A DNA stretch of 64,000 nt from NCBI GenBank assembly GCA_963726085.1, contig CAVSAR010000007.1:186001-250000 (forward strand), given 5' to 3'. The stretch comes from ZC4RG30 sp963726085. Its GTDB lineage: Bacteria; Pseudomonadota; Gammaproteobacteria; Steroidobacterales; Steroidobacteraceae. This document shows positions 1 through 9,005 of the stretch, one piece after another. The notes beneath the pieces are model-generated. The model worked only from the letters and a program-made list of their open reading frames with translations. It ran no database searches and had not been told where the DNA came from. A program made the translations under genes and the position numbers. How positions within the stretch are numbered: the first letter of the stretch is position 1; each line of letters opens with the position of its first letter.

Positions 1-40
1 TCGGGATTCATGTGACCCCAATGGTATCCTCAAGCACGCC

Positions 41-1504
41 ATGACTTCGCTCGCCGAACTTAAATCCAGCGGCCTGTTGCGGGAAGACTGCTTCATCGAC
101 AACCAGTGGGTTGCGGCCGACAGCGGCGCGCGCCTGCCGGTACACAATCCGGCCACCGGCGAAGTCATCGCCCAGGTCGCCAGCGCCGGAATTGCCGAGA
201 CCCGCCGGGCGATTGCCGCTGCCGCCGCGGCGTTTCCTGGCTGGGCCGCGCGCACTGCGGGCGATCGCGGGTTGCTGCTGCGGCGCTGGTTCGACTTGAT
301 GATCGCGCACGCGGATGAACTGGGGTGGCTGCTGACCGCCGAGCAGGGCAAGCCTCTGGGCGAGGCGCGTGGGGAAATCCGCTACGCGGCGTCGTTCATC
401 GAGTGGTTTGCCGAGGAAGGCAAGCGCATGTATGGCGACGTGATCCCCGGCTACACCACGGACCGGCGCATCCTGGTTCTGCGCCAGCCCATCGGCGTCG
501 TCGGCGCGATTACACCCTGGAATTTTCCAGCCGCCATGATTACCCGCAAGTGCGGGCCGGCACTGGCCGCGGGCTGCACCTTCGTCTGCAAGCCCGCCGG
601 GGAAACCCCGTTGACCGCGCTTGCACTGGCGGAGCTGGCACAGCGCGCGGGCATACCCGCCGGCGTGTTCAATGTGGTCACCGGCAAGGCCAGCGTTGTG
701 GGCGGCGAACTGACCAGCAGTGCACTGGTGCGCAAGATCAGCTTCACCGGGTCCACCCGCGTGGGCGTGCTGCTGGCCCAGCAATGCGTCCCGACGTTGA
801 AACGGGTGTCGCTGGAACTGGGCGGCAACGCACCGTTCCTCGTGTTTGAGGATGCGGATATCTCGGCCGCCGTTGAAGGGGCGGTGGCCAGCAAATATCG
901 CAACACTGGCCAGACCTGCGTCTGCACCAACCGATTCATCGTCCACGAGGCTGTGTATGGGGCATTCACCCGGCAGCTGGCCACTGCAGTGGGCGCGCTC
1001 AAGGTGGGCGATGGCACGGATCCGGGTGTGCAGCAGGGGCCATTGATCAACGCCAGTGCCGTGCAGACCGTCGAGGAGCATATTGCCGATGCCACCGCCA
1101 AGGGCGCGACCATCCTCACCGGCGGACACCGGCACGCGCGCGGCGGCACATTCTTCGAGCCCACCGTGCTGGTGGACGTCACCGAGCAGATGCGCTGTGC
1201 TGTGGAGGAAACCTTTGGTCCCGTGGCGCCGGTGTTCAGGTTCCGGGACGAAGCAGAAGCGCTACGCCTCGCCAACGCCACCGACTTCGGCCTGGCCTCG
1301 TACGTGTACACCCGCGACCTGTCCCGGGCGTGGCGCGTGGCCGAGAAGCTGGAAGCAGGGATTGTCGGCGTGAACACCGGGTTGATTTCCACCGAGGTGG
1401 CGCCATTTGGTGGCGTGAAGATGTCCGGGCAGGGGCGCGAGGGCTCGAAATACGGCCTGCTGGACTACACCGAACTCAAGTACGTGTGCATGGCCATCGG
1501 CTAA
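41..1504 (+). CDS. gabD: NAD(P)-dependent succinate-semialdehyde dehydrogenase
   Basis: Aldehyde dehydrogenase superfamily enzyme of 487 residues. It probably oxidises succinate semialdehyde to succinate at the end of the GABA shunt, in the cytoplasm. Visible landmarks are the ITPWNFP cofactor region (about 157-163), Lys184 in CKPAGETP, the FTGSTRVG loop (about 235), the general base Glu259 in LELGGN and the catalytic Cys293 in NTGQTCVC. Length and motif wording match the GabD branch, but no GABA transaminase or permease is in view, so a related semialdehyde cannot be excluded. The ATG at 41 lacks a strong ribosome binding site. It is transcribed alone, 115 bp before the next gene. Confidence 0.9.
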   Translation: MTSLAELKSSGLLREDCFIDNQWVAADSGARLPVHNPATGEVIAQVASAGIAETRRAIAAAAAAFPGWAARTAGDRGLLLRRWFDLMIAHADELGWLLTAEQGKPLGEARGEIRYAASFIEWFAEEGKRMYGDVIPGYTTDRRILVLRQPIGVVGAITPWNFPAAMITRKCGPALAAGCTFVCKPAGETPLTALALAELAQRAGIPAGVFNVVTGKASVVGGELTSSALVRKISFTGSTRVGVLLAQQCVPTLKRVSLELGGNAPFLVFEDADISAAVEGAVASKYRNTGQTCVCTNRFIVHEAVYGAFTRQLATAVGALKVGDGTDPGVQQGPLINASAVQTVEEHIADATAKGATILTGGHRHARGGTFFEPTVLVDVTEQMRCAVEETFGPVAPVFRFRDEAEALRLANATDFGLASYVYTRDLSRAWRVAEKLEAGIVGVNTGLISTEVAPFGGVKMSGQGREGSKYGLLDYTELKYVCMAIG

Positions 1505-1619
1505 GGACCGGTGGGATGGCGCGTCAATGCGCCCGTACGTGTTAGCGTGCATTGCAGAACGATACATGCCGACCCGCAAGGCCGCATGAAACCCCGACTG
1601 ATTAACAGGAGTCTGAATC

Positions 1620-2102
1620 GTGTGGAACATGTCGATCCCGTGGTGGGAGTTCGCTGTCCGGGCACTGATTGTGTACGCATTCCTGATGGTGCTGCTGCGA
1701 GTGACAGGCCGTCGCCAGGTGGGGCAGCTGGCCCCGTTTGACCTCGTGCTGCTGCTGGTGCTGAGCAATGCACTGCAGAACGCAATGAACGGCGGCGACA
1801 ACTCGGTTGTGGGTGGAGTGCTTTCCGCGCTGACGCTGGTGGGGGTGAACTGGGTGGTAGGATATGTGTCGTTCCGCAGCAAGCGACTGGCAACCGTCAT
1901 TGAGGGCAAGCCAGAGGTCCTGATCCATAACGGGCATGTGTACCAGGATGTGATGGATCGCGAACGGTTGACCAAGGAAGAGCTCAATGCGGCATTGCGC
2001 CGGGCCAGCTGCTCCTGTGTTGAAGAGGTGCACTTCGCCATTCTGGAAAACAACGGGCAAATCAGCGTCAGCCCCAAGCCTCGTGCATCATCGGGTGCCT
2101 AG
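1620..2102 (+). CDS. DUF421 (YetF/YcaP-type) membrane protein
   Basis: A 160-residue inner-membrane protein. Three hydrophobic segments (about 10-28, 38-54, 63-85) are followed by a soluble alpha/beta domain beginning near KPEVLIHNG, which is the layout of the DUF421/YetF family. Biochemical role is unknown for the family. Translation is read from a GTG preceded by aacagga at a good distance; an ATG three codons later is the alternative. The family's Arg-Lys rich LRVTGRRQ and the MDRERLTKEEL segment are both recognisable, so the fold call is firm although function is not. Confidence 0.8.
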   Translation: MWNMSIPWWEFAVRALIVYAFLMVLLRVTGRRQVGQLAPFDLVLLLVLSNALQNAMNGGDNSVVGGVLSALTLVGVNWVVGYVSFRSKRLATVIEGKPEVLIHNGHVYQDVMDRERLTKEELNAALRRASCSCVEEVHFAILENNGQISVSPKPRASSGA

Positions 2103-2140
2103 TCGAGAGCGATGATGGCTGTAGCGCAACGGAGGGATCC

Positions 2141-2566
2141 ATGGGCGTCTTGGACGGCATACTCAATTCGGTTCTGAATCCAAGTGCGTCGGGGGCGGCC
2201 CCCTCGCAGATGACGCAGCTGCTGCAGAACCTGCTGCAGCAACAAGGCGGACTCAACGGGCTGGTGGCCCAGCTGTCGAAAGGGGGGCTGGCCGAGCACG
2301 CGCAGTCCTGGATCGGTGCTGGCCAGAACCTTCCGGTCTCTGCCGCCCAGATCCAGCAGGCACTGGGCAGCGGTCAGCTCGGGCAGATGGCGCAGCAGCT
2401 GGGCATCGATCCGCAGCACATCGGCGGATTGCTTTCCCAGGTACTGCCAGAGGTGATCAACCACCTCACGCCCAATGGCGTGCTGCCGACGGAGTCGCAC
2501 CTGCAACAGCCATCCGCTGACTTGCTGGGCGCTGCGCTCAAGGCGTTGGCGGGCAAAGCCACCTGA
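2141..2566 (+). CDS. YidB-like protein (DUF937)
   Basis: A 141-residue Gln/Gly/Leu-rich protein of the YidB/DUF937 family. The core runs from LLQNLLQQQGGLNG through a WIGAGQNLPVSAAQIQQ segment, the diagnostic part of the family, to a helix-rich C-terminus. There is no signal peptide, so it is probably cytoplasmic. Function of the family is unsettled. The start is an ATG behind a strong cggaggga site, 38 bp after the preceding gene on the same strand, so the two may share a transcript. A strong hairpin follows the stop. Confidence 0.8.
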   Translation: MGVLDGILNSVLNPSASGAAPSQMTQLLQNLLQQQGGLNGLVAQLSKGGLAEHAQSWIGAGQNLPVSAAQIQQALGSGQLGQMAQQLGIDPQHIGGLLSQVLPEVINHLTPNGVLPTESHLQQPSADLLGAALKALAGKAT

Positions 2567-2574
2567 CCTGCGTG

Positions 2575-2599
2575 GTCGGGCGGGTGTCACCCGCCCGAC
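2575..2599. terminator. Bidirectional hairpin between convergent genes
   Basis: A perfect 11-bp inverted repeat (gtcgggcgggt, 3-nt loop, acccgcccgac) lies between the stop codons of two convergent genes. It has no clear T-run on either side, so it may work with Rho or simply protect 3' ends. Confidence 0.5.
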
Positions 2600-2614
2600 T
2601 CAGACAGCAGCGCT

Positions 2615-3340
2615 TCAGTGGCAGGGCTTGCCGTGATCTGCGCGGAACCCCTTTGCCGTGGCGTCCGCTTCGCTCATGTACTGACCCTGCTTGGTCTTGC
2701 CATACCACTCTGTGTTGGGGCAGTGATAGACCTTGGTGCTGCTGTTGACCCATACCATTCCGGCTCCGCCGCCCGGCGCGGCCACTGCGGCCGGTGCGCT
2801 CTGCACCGGTGCGCTGGTGGCAGCGGCAGGCCTAGGCTGGGCAGGCACCGCTGCCGGCGCGGCAGGGGCCGCAGCTACCTTGGGCGCGGCTGTGGCCGCA
2901 GGTGCAGGAGCTGTGCTGGCCGCAGCGGTTGCCGGACCCCACCATTCCTTGACGCCCTGGTGTCCGTGGCAGGCTCCCTGCTTGTTTGCACCTGAATAGT
3001 AAGTGCCGTCCTTGCACAGTCCCGTCGAGCCGGCAGGTTTGGCCGCAGCCACGACCGGGGCCGCAGCAGGCTTCGGGGGCGCGGCAGCCGCCGCCGGCGG
3101 CGCGGACTTGGCGGGAGTGGCCATGGGTGGCGCAGATGCCGTGGCGGCTGGTCCCCACCATTGCTTGACTCCCTTGTGTCCCTGACAGGCTCCCTGCTTG
3201 TTGGCGCCAGAGTAGTAGCTTCCGTCCTTGCACTGCCCGGTGGAGTTTGCAGGTGCGCCGGCGGGAATCTGTGCAAAGGCGGCGCCCGCCATTAACACTC
3301 CGACCGTGACCAATCCGAACGCCAAGTTTGCACGTCGCAT
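2615..3340 (-). CDS. Secreted protein with two DUF3761 repeats
   Basis: A 241-residue exported protein. A signal peptide ends near AFA-QIPAG (residue 23/24). Two near-identical cysteine-containing modules follow (about 35-63 and 106-134), each with CKDG(S/T)YYSGANKQGAC and a terminal WWG, as in DUF3761. They are joined by long Ala/Pro linkers. A third distinct module at 195-241 contains VYHCPNTEWYGKTKQG and a closing Cys, a tail shared by many small secreted proteins. The linkers look like flexible spacers between cell-envelope or extracellular domains. Function is unknown. It is transcribed alone on the minus strand. Confidence 0.7.
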   Translation of the reverse strand: MRRANLAFGLVTVGVLMAGAAFAQIPAGAPANSTGQCKDGSYYSGANKQGACQGHKGVKQWWGPAATASAPPMATPAKSAPPAAAAAPPKPAAAPVVAAAKPAGSTGLCKDGTYYSGANKQGACHGHQGVKEWWGPATAAASTAPAPAATAAPKVAAAPAAPAAVPAQPRPAAATSAPVQSAPAAVAAPGGGAGMVWVNSSTKVYHCPNTEWYGKTKQGQYMSEADATAKGFRADHGKPCH

Positions 3341-3636
3341 TTTGATACCTCTTCCTTTAGTTGAATGCGCTCATACAGAGCCCTCTACCCCTTTGCGCCT
3401 GCCAGTCAGCGTGGCCTAGCCGCACATGCAGTCTACGCGAGGTATCTGGTCAGCAAAATTACGGCTGCGTCACCCGGTGCACCCGCCCCGCGGGTGGTTG
3501 AGGTGGCAATGACGATGAGCAGAGGCGGTGCGCATCGCTGGCGTCACCTATCCGGGTCTGGTGGCGCAGCTCGATGTGTGGCCTGGCGGACTACACAAAT
3601 CCAAGTGCTTGTACGCACGTGGCTTGAGCCGACCGG
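3341..3636. other. Intergenic stretch upstream of the DUF3761 gene
   Basis: 296 bp between two minus-strand genes. It presumably contains the promoter of the DUF3761 protein. I see no RNA gene, repeat or convincing open frame; frames here have no recognisable similarity. Confidence 0.4.
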
Positions 3637-5364
3637 CTAGCGCCGGGATTGTTCGGCATAGCGCCGCAGCTCCGGCGACAGGTCCGGCCGCTGCAGTAAC
3701 TTGTCCAGAATCGCGTTTGCTTCTGCCTTGTGGCCTGCCTGGCGCGCCTGCGCGGCAAGATTCACCTGCTCGAAGGCCTCAACGTAGCTCTGCATGTCCT
3801 GCAGTTGTGCCTCGGACTGGGTGTCGCCGGCGATGCGGCTGTGATAGGCGTCCAGGCTCTTGTGCGCGGCGGCGAAGTCCTTCTTCTCCATCGCAATGCG
3901 CACTTCCTCGTTCATTTCCCGCAGGTACCAGCTGCGACGCAGATTCATGGCGGCGGCTCTTTGTTGGCCGTCGAGCGTGCCGTTGGCGCGCAGCACCGCG
4001 TCGATTCCCGCCAGGGCCGCATCGCGCTGGCCACGATGATAGGCAATTGACGCCACGCCAACCTTCAGCCAGTCCTCGTCCGGAAACCCCTTCACCCCCA
4101 CGTCAAGAAACTTGCCATCTTCGGCCGTCGGCGTATCCATTTCGAACAGTGCCTCGGTGAGCCGTTCATAGGCTGCCAGCCGGTGTGGATTCAGGTTGAT
4201 CGCGTTTTCATACGACTTGATGCTTTGCCGAAGTGCGTCAGTCTTGTGCGAATTGGCGCCTGCCCGGTAGGAATCCCCCAGCATCAAGAACATGTCGCCG
4301 TCGCGCGAACCATTACGCAGCGCCGCATCTGCGTGCGTGGCCGCCTCATCAGGCTGCTGCTCGAACGAGGCCAGGTAGGCCAGCACCTCATGTGGCCCGG
4401 GCAGGGAGGGGTCCAGCTCCATGGCCTTGGCCACATGCTGCCGCGCAAGGTCCGGTTTGTCGCCACCCAGCGCAAAGAATGCCAGGGCGGATTCCACTTC
4501 TGCAGGCGGCGCAACGGTCAACGGCGGCGGGTCCGCAGCGGGGGCGGCGGGTTTGGTGATGTAGGCGAATGTGGGCTGTGACAGGTAGATCTTGAACGTG
4601 CGGTCCACATCGTTCAGTTTGCTGCCAAACACAAGGTCCACGCTTGCGGCTGCAGAATTCGTACGAAATGCTTGCAGGTACTTGATCAGCAGTTCGCGTC
4701 GGGCCGGATCATTGGACACCAGCAGGAAATGCACAAACGCCCACGACTGTGCATAGAAGCGACCGGTATGATCGTCGCGATCGAAGATTGCACTGTCCTG
4801 CACCAGGAAATTGCCCAGGGGCATGGTCCCGCCCTGCTGCAGTTGATACAGGTGGCCTGCAATGGGCTTGCCCCAATTGACCTTCCCGCCATGGCGCTCA
4901 AACGTCGAGAACAGTTCGGCGATTCCCTCGGTGAACCAGGGTGGCTGCCGCGCAGGATCCACGCTCATCAGCCAATGGGTGCCCTCATGAAAGATGGTGT
5001 GCTTGGTGTTTTCGTCCTCTGAATCCTGGGCCAGGCCAATGACGCTCCACGTTGGCTGGCGGACGAACAATCCGGCGAGGTTGGCGGCCTGCCCATTGGG
5101 GCGTGGTGGCGTGTAGGGGATGAAGTCGCGGCTGCGGGCAAACAGTATTACGGTAAGTGGCGGCAACGCCTTCACGTTGATCGACAGCATGTTCGAAGTG
5201 GAGGCGATGAACTGGTCGTACTCACGAATCCACTCGGCCGTGGCGTAGTCGTTCAATTGGGACAGGACGCGGTAATGCTCCGTTTTCGTCTCTCGCCAGA
5301 CTGGGTCCGCAGCCAGCGCCGATGAAACCGGCACGAGCAGGAGTACTGCAAGCAGCAAGCGCAT
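3637..5364 (-). CDS. DUF1570-like metallopeptidase-fold protein with TPR repeats
   Basis: A 575-residue exported protein with a signal peptide cut near ALA-ADP (residue 19). The N-terminal half resembles DUF1570/peptidase-MA-like proteins and has a zinc-protease signature HEGTH at 126-130, with a candidate third ligand Glu in GIAELF (about 150). The second half (about 290-570) is alpha-helical with tetratricopeptide-like units (ALDGQQRAAAMNL and similar). This suggests a periplasmic peptidase or peptidase-derived scaffold. Catalysis is inferred only from HExxH. The gene stands alone on the minus strand. Confidence 0.7.
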   Translation of the reverse strand: MRLLLAVLLLVPVSSALAADPVWRETKTEHYRVLSQLNDYATAEWIREYDQFIASTSNMLSINVKALPPLTVILFARSRDFIPYTPPRPNGQAANLAGLFVRQPTWSVIGLAQDSEDENTKHTIFHEGTHWLMSVDPARQPPWFTEGIAELFSTFERHGGKVNWGKPIAGHLYQLQQGGTMPLGNFLVQDSAIFDRDDHTGRFYAQSWAFVHFLLVSNDPARRELLIKYLQAFRTNSAAASVDLVFGSKLNDVDRTFKIYLSQPTFAYITKPAAPAADPPPLTVAPPAEVESALAFFALGGDKPDLARQHVAKAMELDPSLPGPHEVLAYLASFEQQPDEAATHADAALRNGSRDGDMFLMLGDSYRAGANSHKTDALRQSIKSYENAINLNPHRLAAYERLTEALFEMDTPTAEDGKFLDVGVKGFPDEDWLKVGVASIAYHRGQRDAALAGIDAVLRANGTLDGQQRAAAMNLRRSWYLREMNEEVRIAMEKKDFAAAHKSLDAYHSRIAGDTQSEAQLQDMQSYVEAFEQVNLAAQARQAGHKAEANAILDKLLQRPDLSPELRRYAEQSRR

Positions 5365-5497
5365 GAACTTTCCCCTTCACCGATGTAGCTGGAGGCCCGC
5401 GAGCCCGTGAAATCTTCTTCTTTTGTGCGTGAGGCGTAAGGGTACGCAACCCGCAACAGGATTCTGTGACGGGCTTCTAGCGATTTCAAGCCCGGGC

Positions 5498-6136
5498 TTA
5501 CGCGCCCAGACCGATAACCCCCGGTCCATCGGGTGGAAACCTGAGGAACTCGGCGCTGCGTTCCATGCGAGCCGAAAGCTGCACGAGCCCGGGATAGTCT
5601 CTGGCCGGCAAATCCGTTGCCAGCATCGAGTGCGAGAACTGCCAGGCTATCGCTACGGCAATCGGGGCGTGGCGATCATTGCGCGCGAACACCTGTGGGT
5701 GCGCGAGCAGCTCGTGCTCGAGTGCTGCGTACGCGGCCAGGAACTGTCCCCTGACCCGATCCATCCAGGGTACGAACCGCGCCTCCGGCGGTCGCAGATT
5801 GTGTTCATAGATAAGCTGCGCGCACTTTTCACAGGCAGCCAGTGCCAGGCCGATGGCGCGGTAATCGTGCACCAGCTGTCCCGGGTCCGGGTTCCACAGC
5901 GAGCGTCCGCTGGCAAGCGTGGCTTCCGCGTATTGCAGTATCAGCGTCGAGTCCATCAGCACGGTGCCGTCATCGCAGACCAGCGTCGGGGCCTTGACGA
6001 CGGGATTGATGCTCCGGAACTGCGCAAAGTCGCTGAACACCGAGACTGGCTCATGCTCAAAGTCCACCTGCAGGTGCGCGAGGCATACGGCAACTCGCCT
6101 GACAAATGGCGAGTCGAGCATTCCAATCAGTCGCAT
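5498..6136 (-). CDS. Glutathione S-transferase family protein
   Basis: A 212-residue cytoplasmic GST. An N-terminal thioredoxin-like domain starts MRLIGMLDSPFVRRVAV, with Ser9 in the position of the catalytic Ser/Cys, and has the cis-Pro region KAPTLVCDDG followed by the glutathione-binding DSTLILQYAE. An all-helical C-terminal domain follows. The start was set at 6136 because the GST fold begins there and gaagga lies just upstream; a longer frame would overlap the preceding gene. It is the last gene of a three-gene minus-strand operon (PNPOx-like, MBL-fold, GST) with a 10-bp gap. Substrate is unknown. Confidence 0.85.
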   Translation of the reverse strand: MRLIGMLDSPFVRRVAVCLAHLQVDFEHEPVSVFSDFAQFRSINPVVKAPTLVCDDGTVLMDSTLILQYAEATLASGRSLWNPDPGQLVHDYRAIGLALAACEKCAQLIYEHNLRPPEARFVPWMDRVRGQFLAAYAALEHELLAHPQVFARNDRHAPIAVAIAWQFSHSMLATDLPARDYPGLVQLSARMERSAEFLRFPPDGPGVIGLGA

Positions 6137-6146
6137 ACGATTTCCT

Positions 6147-7160
6147 TCAGATTTCGAGCAGGTCGCGCCCGACGATGATCTCGCCGGCAAATTCCTTGGC
6201 CGCCTGGCTGCGATAGACGTCGTCGCCGATCTGCGGACTCCAGCCGCCCGGGATGATGTGGTTCAGTACCAGCGTGCGCACGCCGGCCTCCCGCGCCATG
6301 CGCCCGGCCACATCCAGTGGCGTGTGCGCCGCGACGATATGTTGCCAGACGCCTTCCGGGTTGTCGGCGTAGGCACCGGCCGCCACGCGCACCTCAAACG
6401 ACGCGCGCGTGGCGGCCAGGTCCATGCCCTCGCACACTAGCACCTGCGCGTCATGGGCAAGCCTTACAAGGTTTGCCGAATAGTTCGTGTCGCCGGAGAA
6501 CACGACGCTGCGCCCCGGTCCATCGAAGCGCAGCGCCAGGGATCGGTGCGGCATGCGCCGACGTGATTCTGGCGGGTAGTGCGTGTTTTCCACTGCGCTT
6601 ACGGTCAGCGTCGCATCGCGATAGGCCGGCTGCGGCGTGGCACTGGCCTTGATCTCATGCGCGTGGAACAGGTCCGCCATGCGTGCCGCGCGCGCCTCGT
6701 CGACCAGGCGGATTTCCTCACTGACGCGATTGAACAGCAGCGCACCGTGGACCAGACGACGCGTGCCATCTGGTCCATAGATTTCGGTGGCCGCCACGCG
6801 ACCACCGGTCCACTGGTGCCCCATGAGGGCGGCAAGGTCCGCGGTGTGGTCATCGTGCAGGTGGGTCAGGAACACGTGCGCCACGTCGCGATAGTTGCGG
6901 TCGGCGCGGATCAGCCCGGCCAGCGCGCCATAGCCGCAGTCCACCAGGTGCAGCTGGTTGCCAACGATCACCAGGCTGGCCGTTTCCGCGCGCACTGCGT
7001 TGAAGTTGGGTCCCCCCTGCGTGCCCAGCAGCACGACGCGCATGTCATTGGGCGCGGCTTTGGCGGCCGGCGTGCCCTGCGCCAGCAACGCTCGGGCGGG
7101 CCCCATCAGCAATGCCGATAGTCCGGAAAGCAGGTCGCGTCGGTTAAGCGTTGTGCTCAC
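6147..7160 (-). CDS. MBL-fold metallo-hydrolase, exported
   Basis: A 337-residue metallo-beta-lactamase-fold hydrolase. The metal motif HLHDDH is at 100-105, and further ligands are plausible in VVFSGDTNYS and the late NHIIPG segment. The order resembles RNase Z/arylsulfatase-like members. The N-terminus (NRRDLLSGLSALLMG) looks like a twin-arginine signal of the RRDLL type, so a periplasmic location is likely. The start is a GTG overlapping the stop of the upstream PNPOx-like gene (GTGA), evidence of translational coupling. The substrate cannot be inferred. Confidence 0.8.
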   Translation of the reverse strand: MSTTLNRRDLLSGLSALLMGPARALLAQGTPAAKAAPNDMRVVLLGTQGGPNFNAVRAETASLVIVGNQLHLVDCGYGALAGLIRADRNYRDVAHVFLTHLHDDHTADLAALMGHQWTGGRVAATEIYGPDGTRRLVHGALLFNRVSEEIRLVDEARAARMADLFHAHEIKASATPQPAYRDATLTVSAVENTHYPPESRRRMPHRSLALRFDGPGRSVVFSGDTNYSANLVRLAHDAQVLVCEGMDLAATRASFEVRVAAGAYADNPEGVWQHIVAAHTPLDVAGRMAREAGVRTLVLNHIIPGGWSPQIGDDVYRSQAAKEFAGEIIVGRDLLEI

Positions 7161-7756
7161 GTGTTGCCGCGATCACGCTGGGGCAGTGCATCGTGGAACT
7201 GCTCGGAAGTCTTCCATGCCGGCACCGGGGGAACGTAGCCGGGCCGCGGGACATGGACCGACTCCTCTACCAGCTGCATGCGGTGCAGGTAGCGCGGGCA
7301 ATTGGGAAAGATCCGCTGCGCGGTGACCAGGACGACGAACACGGCACCCGGGAACTGTGCGCACAGGGCAGGGTCGTGCGAGATCCTGGCCGTGCCGTTC
7401 ACGCGCATGCGCTTCTGGTTCTCGAAGTCCAGGAACAGCAGGCCCACCTGCGGATTGACCAGGACATTGCCCCAGGTGCGGTACATGCCGTTGCCGTCGT
7501 AGTCCGGGATCACCAGCGTGTCTGTATCCAGTACCTGCACGAACCCCGCACGTCCGCCCTTGTAGGAGCAGTCCGGGCTGCCGTGTTCATCGGCGGTGGC
7601 AACGCACAGCATGCGACAACCCTGGATGAACTCCCGGTCCGGATCCGTGAATGTGCTGTGTATCGTGACCGCGGCGAGGCGATTGGCCAGGCGGCGTGTG
7701 TCGCGCAGGTCCTGCAGCTCGCGCATGCCGGCGTGGTAGACCGATTCAGCGTCCAT
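7157..7756 (-). CDS. Pyridoxamine 5'-phosphate oxidase-family protein
   Basis: A 199-residue flavin-binding split-barrel protein. Recognisable parts are the early LCVATADEHGSPDCSYKGG strand pair, LVIPDYDGNGMYRTWGN and LLFLDFENQKRMRVNG, typical of the PNPOx-like (FMN or F420) superfamily rather than authentic PdxH. The role is probably a cytoplasmic flavin-dependent oxidoreductase. The start at 7756 was chosen from where similarity begins. The gene is first in an operon with an MBL-fold hydrolase and a GST, and it is divergent, at about 40 bp, from a dipeptidase gene, so the two promoters must overlap. Confidence 0.8.
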   Translation of the reverse strand: MDAESVYHAGMRELQDLRDTRRLANRLAAVTIHSTFTDPDREFIQGCRMLCVATADEHGSPDCSYKGGRAGFVQVLDTDTLVIPDYDGNGMYRTWGNVLVNPQVGLLFLDFENQKRMRVNGTARISHDPALCAQFPGAVFVVLVTAQRIFPNCPRYLHRMQLVEESVHVPRPGYVPPVPAWKTSEQFHDALPQRDRGNT

Positions 7757-7796
7757 GGGCACCTCTGGGCACAAAGCACCGACCACAAACGATAAT

Positions 7797-9005
7797 ATGC
7801 AGCGGATGAAACCGCTATTGATCCTGTGCATGGCCCTGGCCTGCGCCACCGGCCTGGACGGATGTGCATCCGGTCCGGCCCGTATCCACCAGTCCCTGCT
7901 CACGCTGGATACCCACCTGGACGTGCCCATGCTGTTTGCCGTGCCCGGTTGGGATATCACCGCGCGCCACAGCGTCCAGCGCGACGGCTCGCAGGTGGAC
8001 CTGCCACGCATGATCGATGGCGGACTGGACGGCGGATTCTTCGCCATCTACATCCCGCAGGGTCCGCTGACGCCGGAGGGACGGGCCGCGGCCCACGCTG
8101 CGGGCTTGCGGCGCATGGCCGAGATCCATGCCATGGTCGACCAGTATCCGGGCCAGTTTGCGATCGCCCTGACCGCCGACGATGCGCCGCGCATCGCCGC
8201 CAGCGGCAAGCGCATCGTGTACCTGTCGATGGAGAACGGGTATCCGCTGGGCGAGGACCCGACGCAGCTGCGCGCCTTTTATGCGGGAGGGGTGCGCATG
8301 GCGGGGCCGGTGCATTTCCTCAACAATGACCTGGGCACCTCGGCCACGGATGCCGCGCCGGCGCGTTATCCGGGATTGACTCCACTGGGCCGGCAATGGG
8401 TGCAGGAGTGCAACCGGCTGGGCATTCTCATCGACGCGTCGCACTCGTCGGACGCGGTGCTGGACGAACTGCTCGAGTTGTCCAGGGCGCCAATCATCCT
8501 GTCGCATTCGGGTGCGCGCGCGGTGTTCAACCATCCGCGCAATGTTGACGATGAGCATCTGCGGCGCATCGCGGCGCACGGCGGGGTGATCCAGGTGTCC
8601 GCCTACAATGACTACATGATCGCCAACCCGCGCAATGCGGATCGGCAGGCCGCGGTGGCGGCGGCCCGCGGCTCCGGCTCCGGTACACTGGCCCAGCGCG
8701 AGGCTATGCAGCAGGCCCTGGCGGCCATCGACCAGAAGTATCCGATTGAGCACGCGACATTCGAGGATTACATGCAGCACCTGCTGCATGTGATCCGGGT
8801 CGCAGGCGTGCAGCATGCCGGCATCGGCATTGATTTCGATGGTGGCGGCGGCGTGCAGGGTTTCGAGGATGCCGCGGACTATCCGAAGATCACCGCGCGG
8901 CTGCTGGCGGCGGGCTACTCACGGGCGGACCTGCAACAGATCTGGAGCGGCAACGTCCTGCGCGTGCTGCGCGAGGCACAGGCCCGGGCCCAGGGGAGTC
9001 ACTGA
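7797..9005 (+). CDS. Membrane dipeptidase (peptidase M19), lipoprotein
   Basis: A 402-residue zinc dipeptidase of the renal dipeptidase family. An N-terminal signal with a lipobox-like LDGC at about residue 21 suggests envelope anchoring. Metal-site segments are visible: LDTHLDVP (H-x-D), the glutamate in YLSMENGYPLG, and the later DASHSSD and LSHSGAR histidines. Two in-frame ATGs (7797 and 7806) are equally possible starts. The 3' end overlaps the stop of the convergent LysR gene by 7 bp. Substrates may be L,D-dipeptides or related amides. Confidence 0.88.
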   Translation: MQRMKPLLILCMALACATGLDGCASGPARIHQSLLTLDTHLDVPMLFAVPGWDITARHSVQRDGSQVDLPRMIDGGLDGGFFAIYIPQGPLTPEGRAAAHAAGLRRMAEIHAMVDQYPGQFAIALTADDAPRIAASGKRIVYLSMENGYPLGEDPTQLRAFYAGGVRMAGPVHFLNNDLGTSATDAAPARYPGLTPLGRQWVQECNRLGILIDASHSSDAVLDELLELSRAPIILSHSGARAVFNHPRNVDDEHLRRIAAHGGVIQVSAYNDYMIANPRNADRQAAVAAARGSGSGTLAQREAMQQALAAIDQKYPIEHATFEDYMQHLLHVIRVAGVQHAGIGIDFDGGGGVQGFEDAADYPKITARLLAAGYSRADLQQIWSGNVLRVLREAQARAQGSH

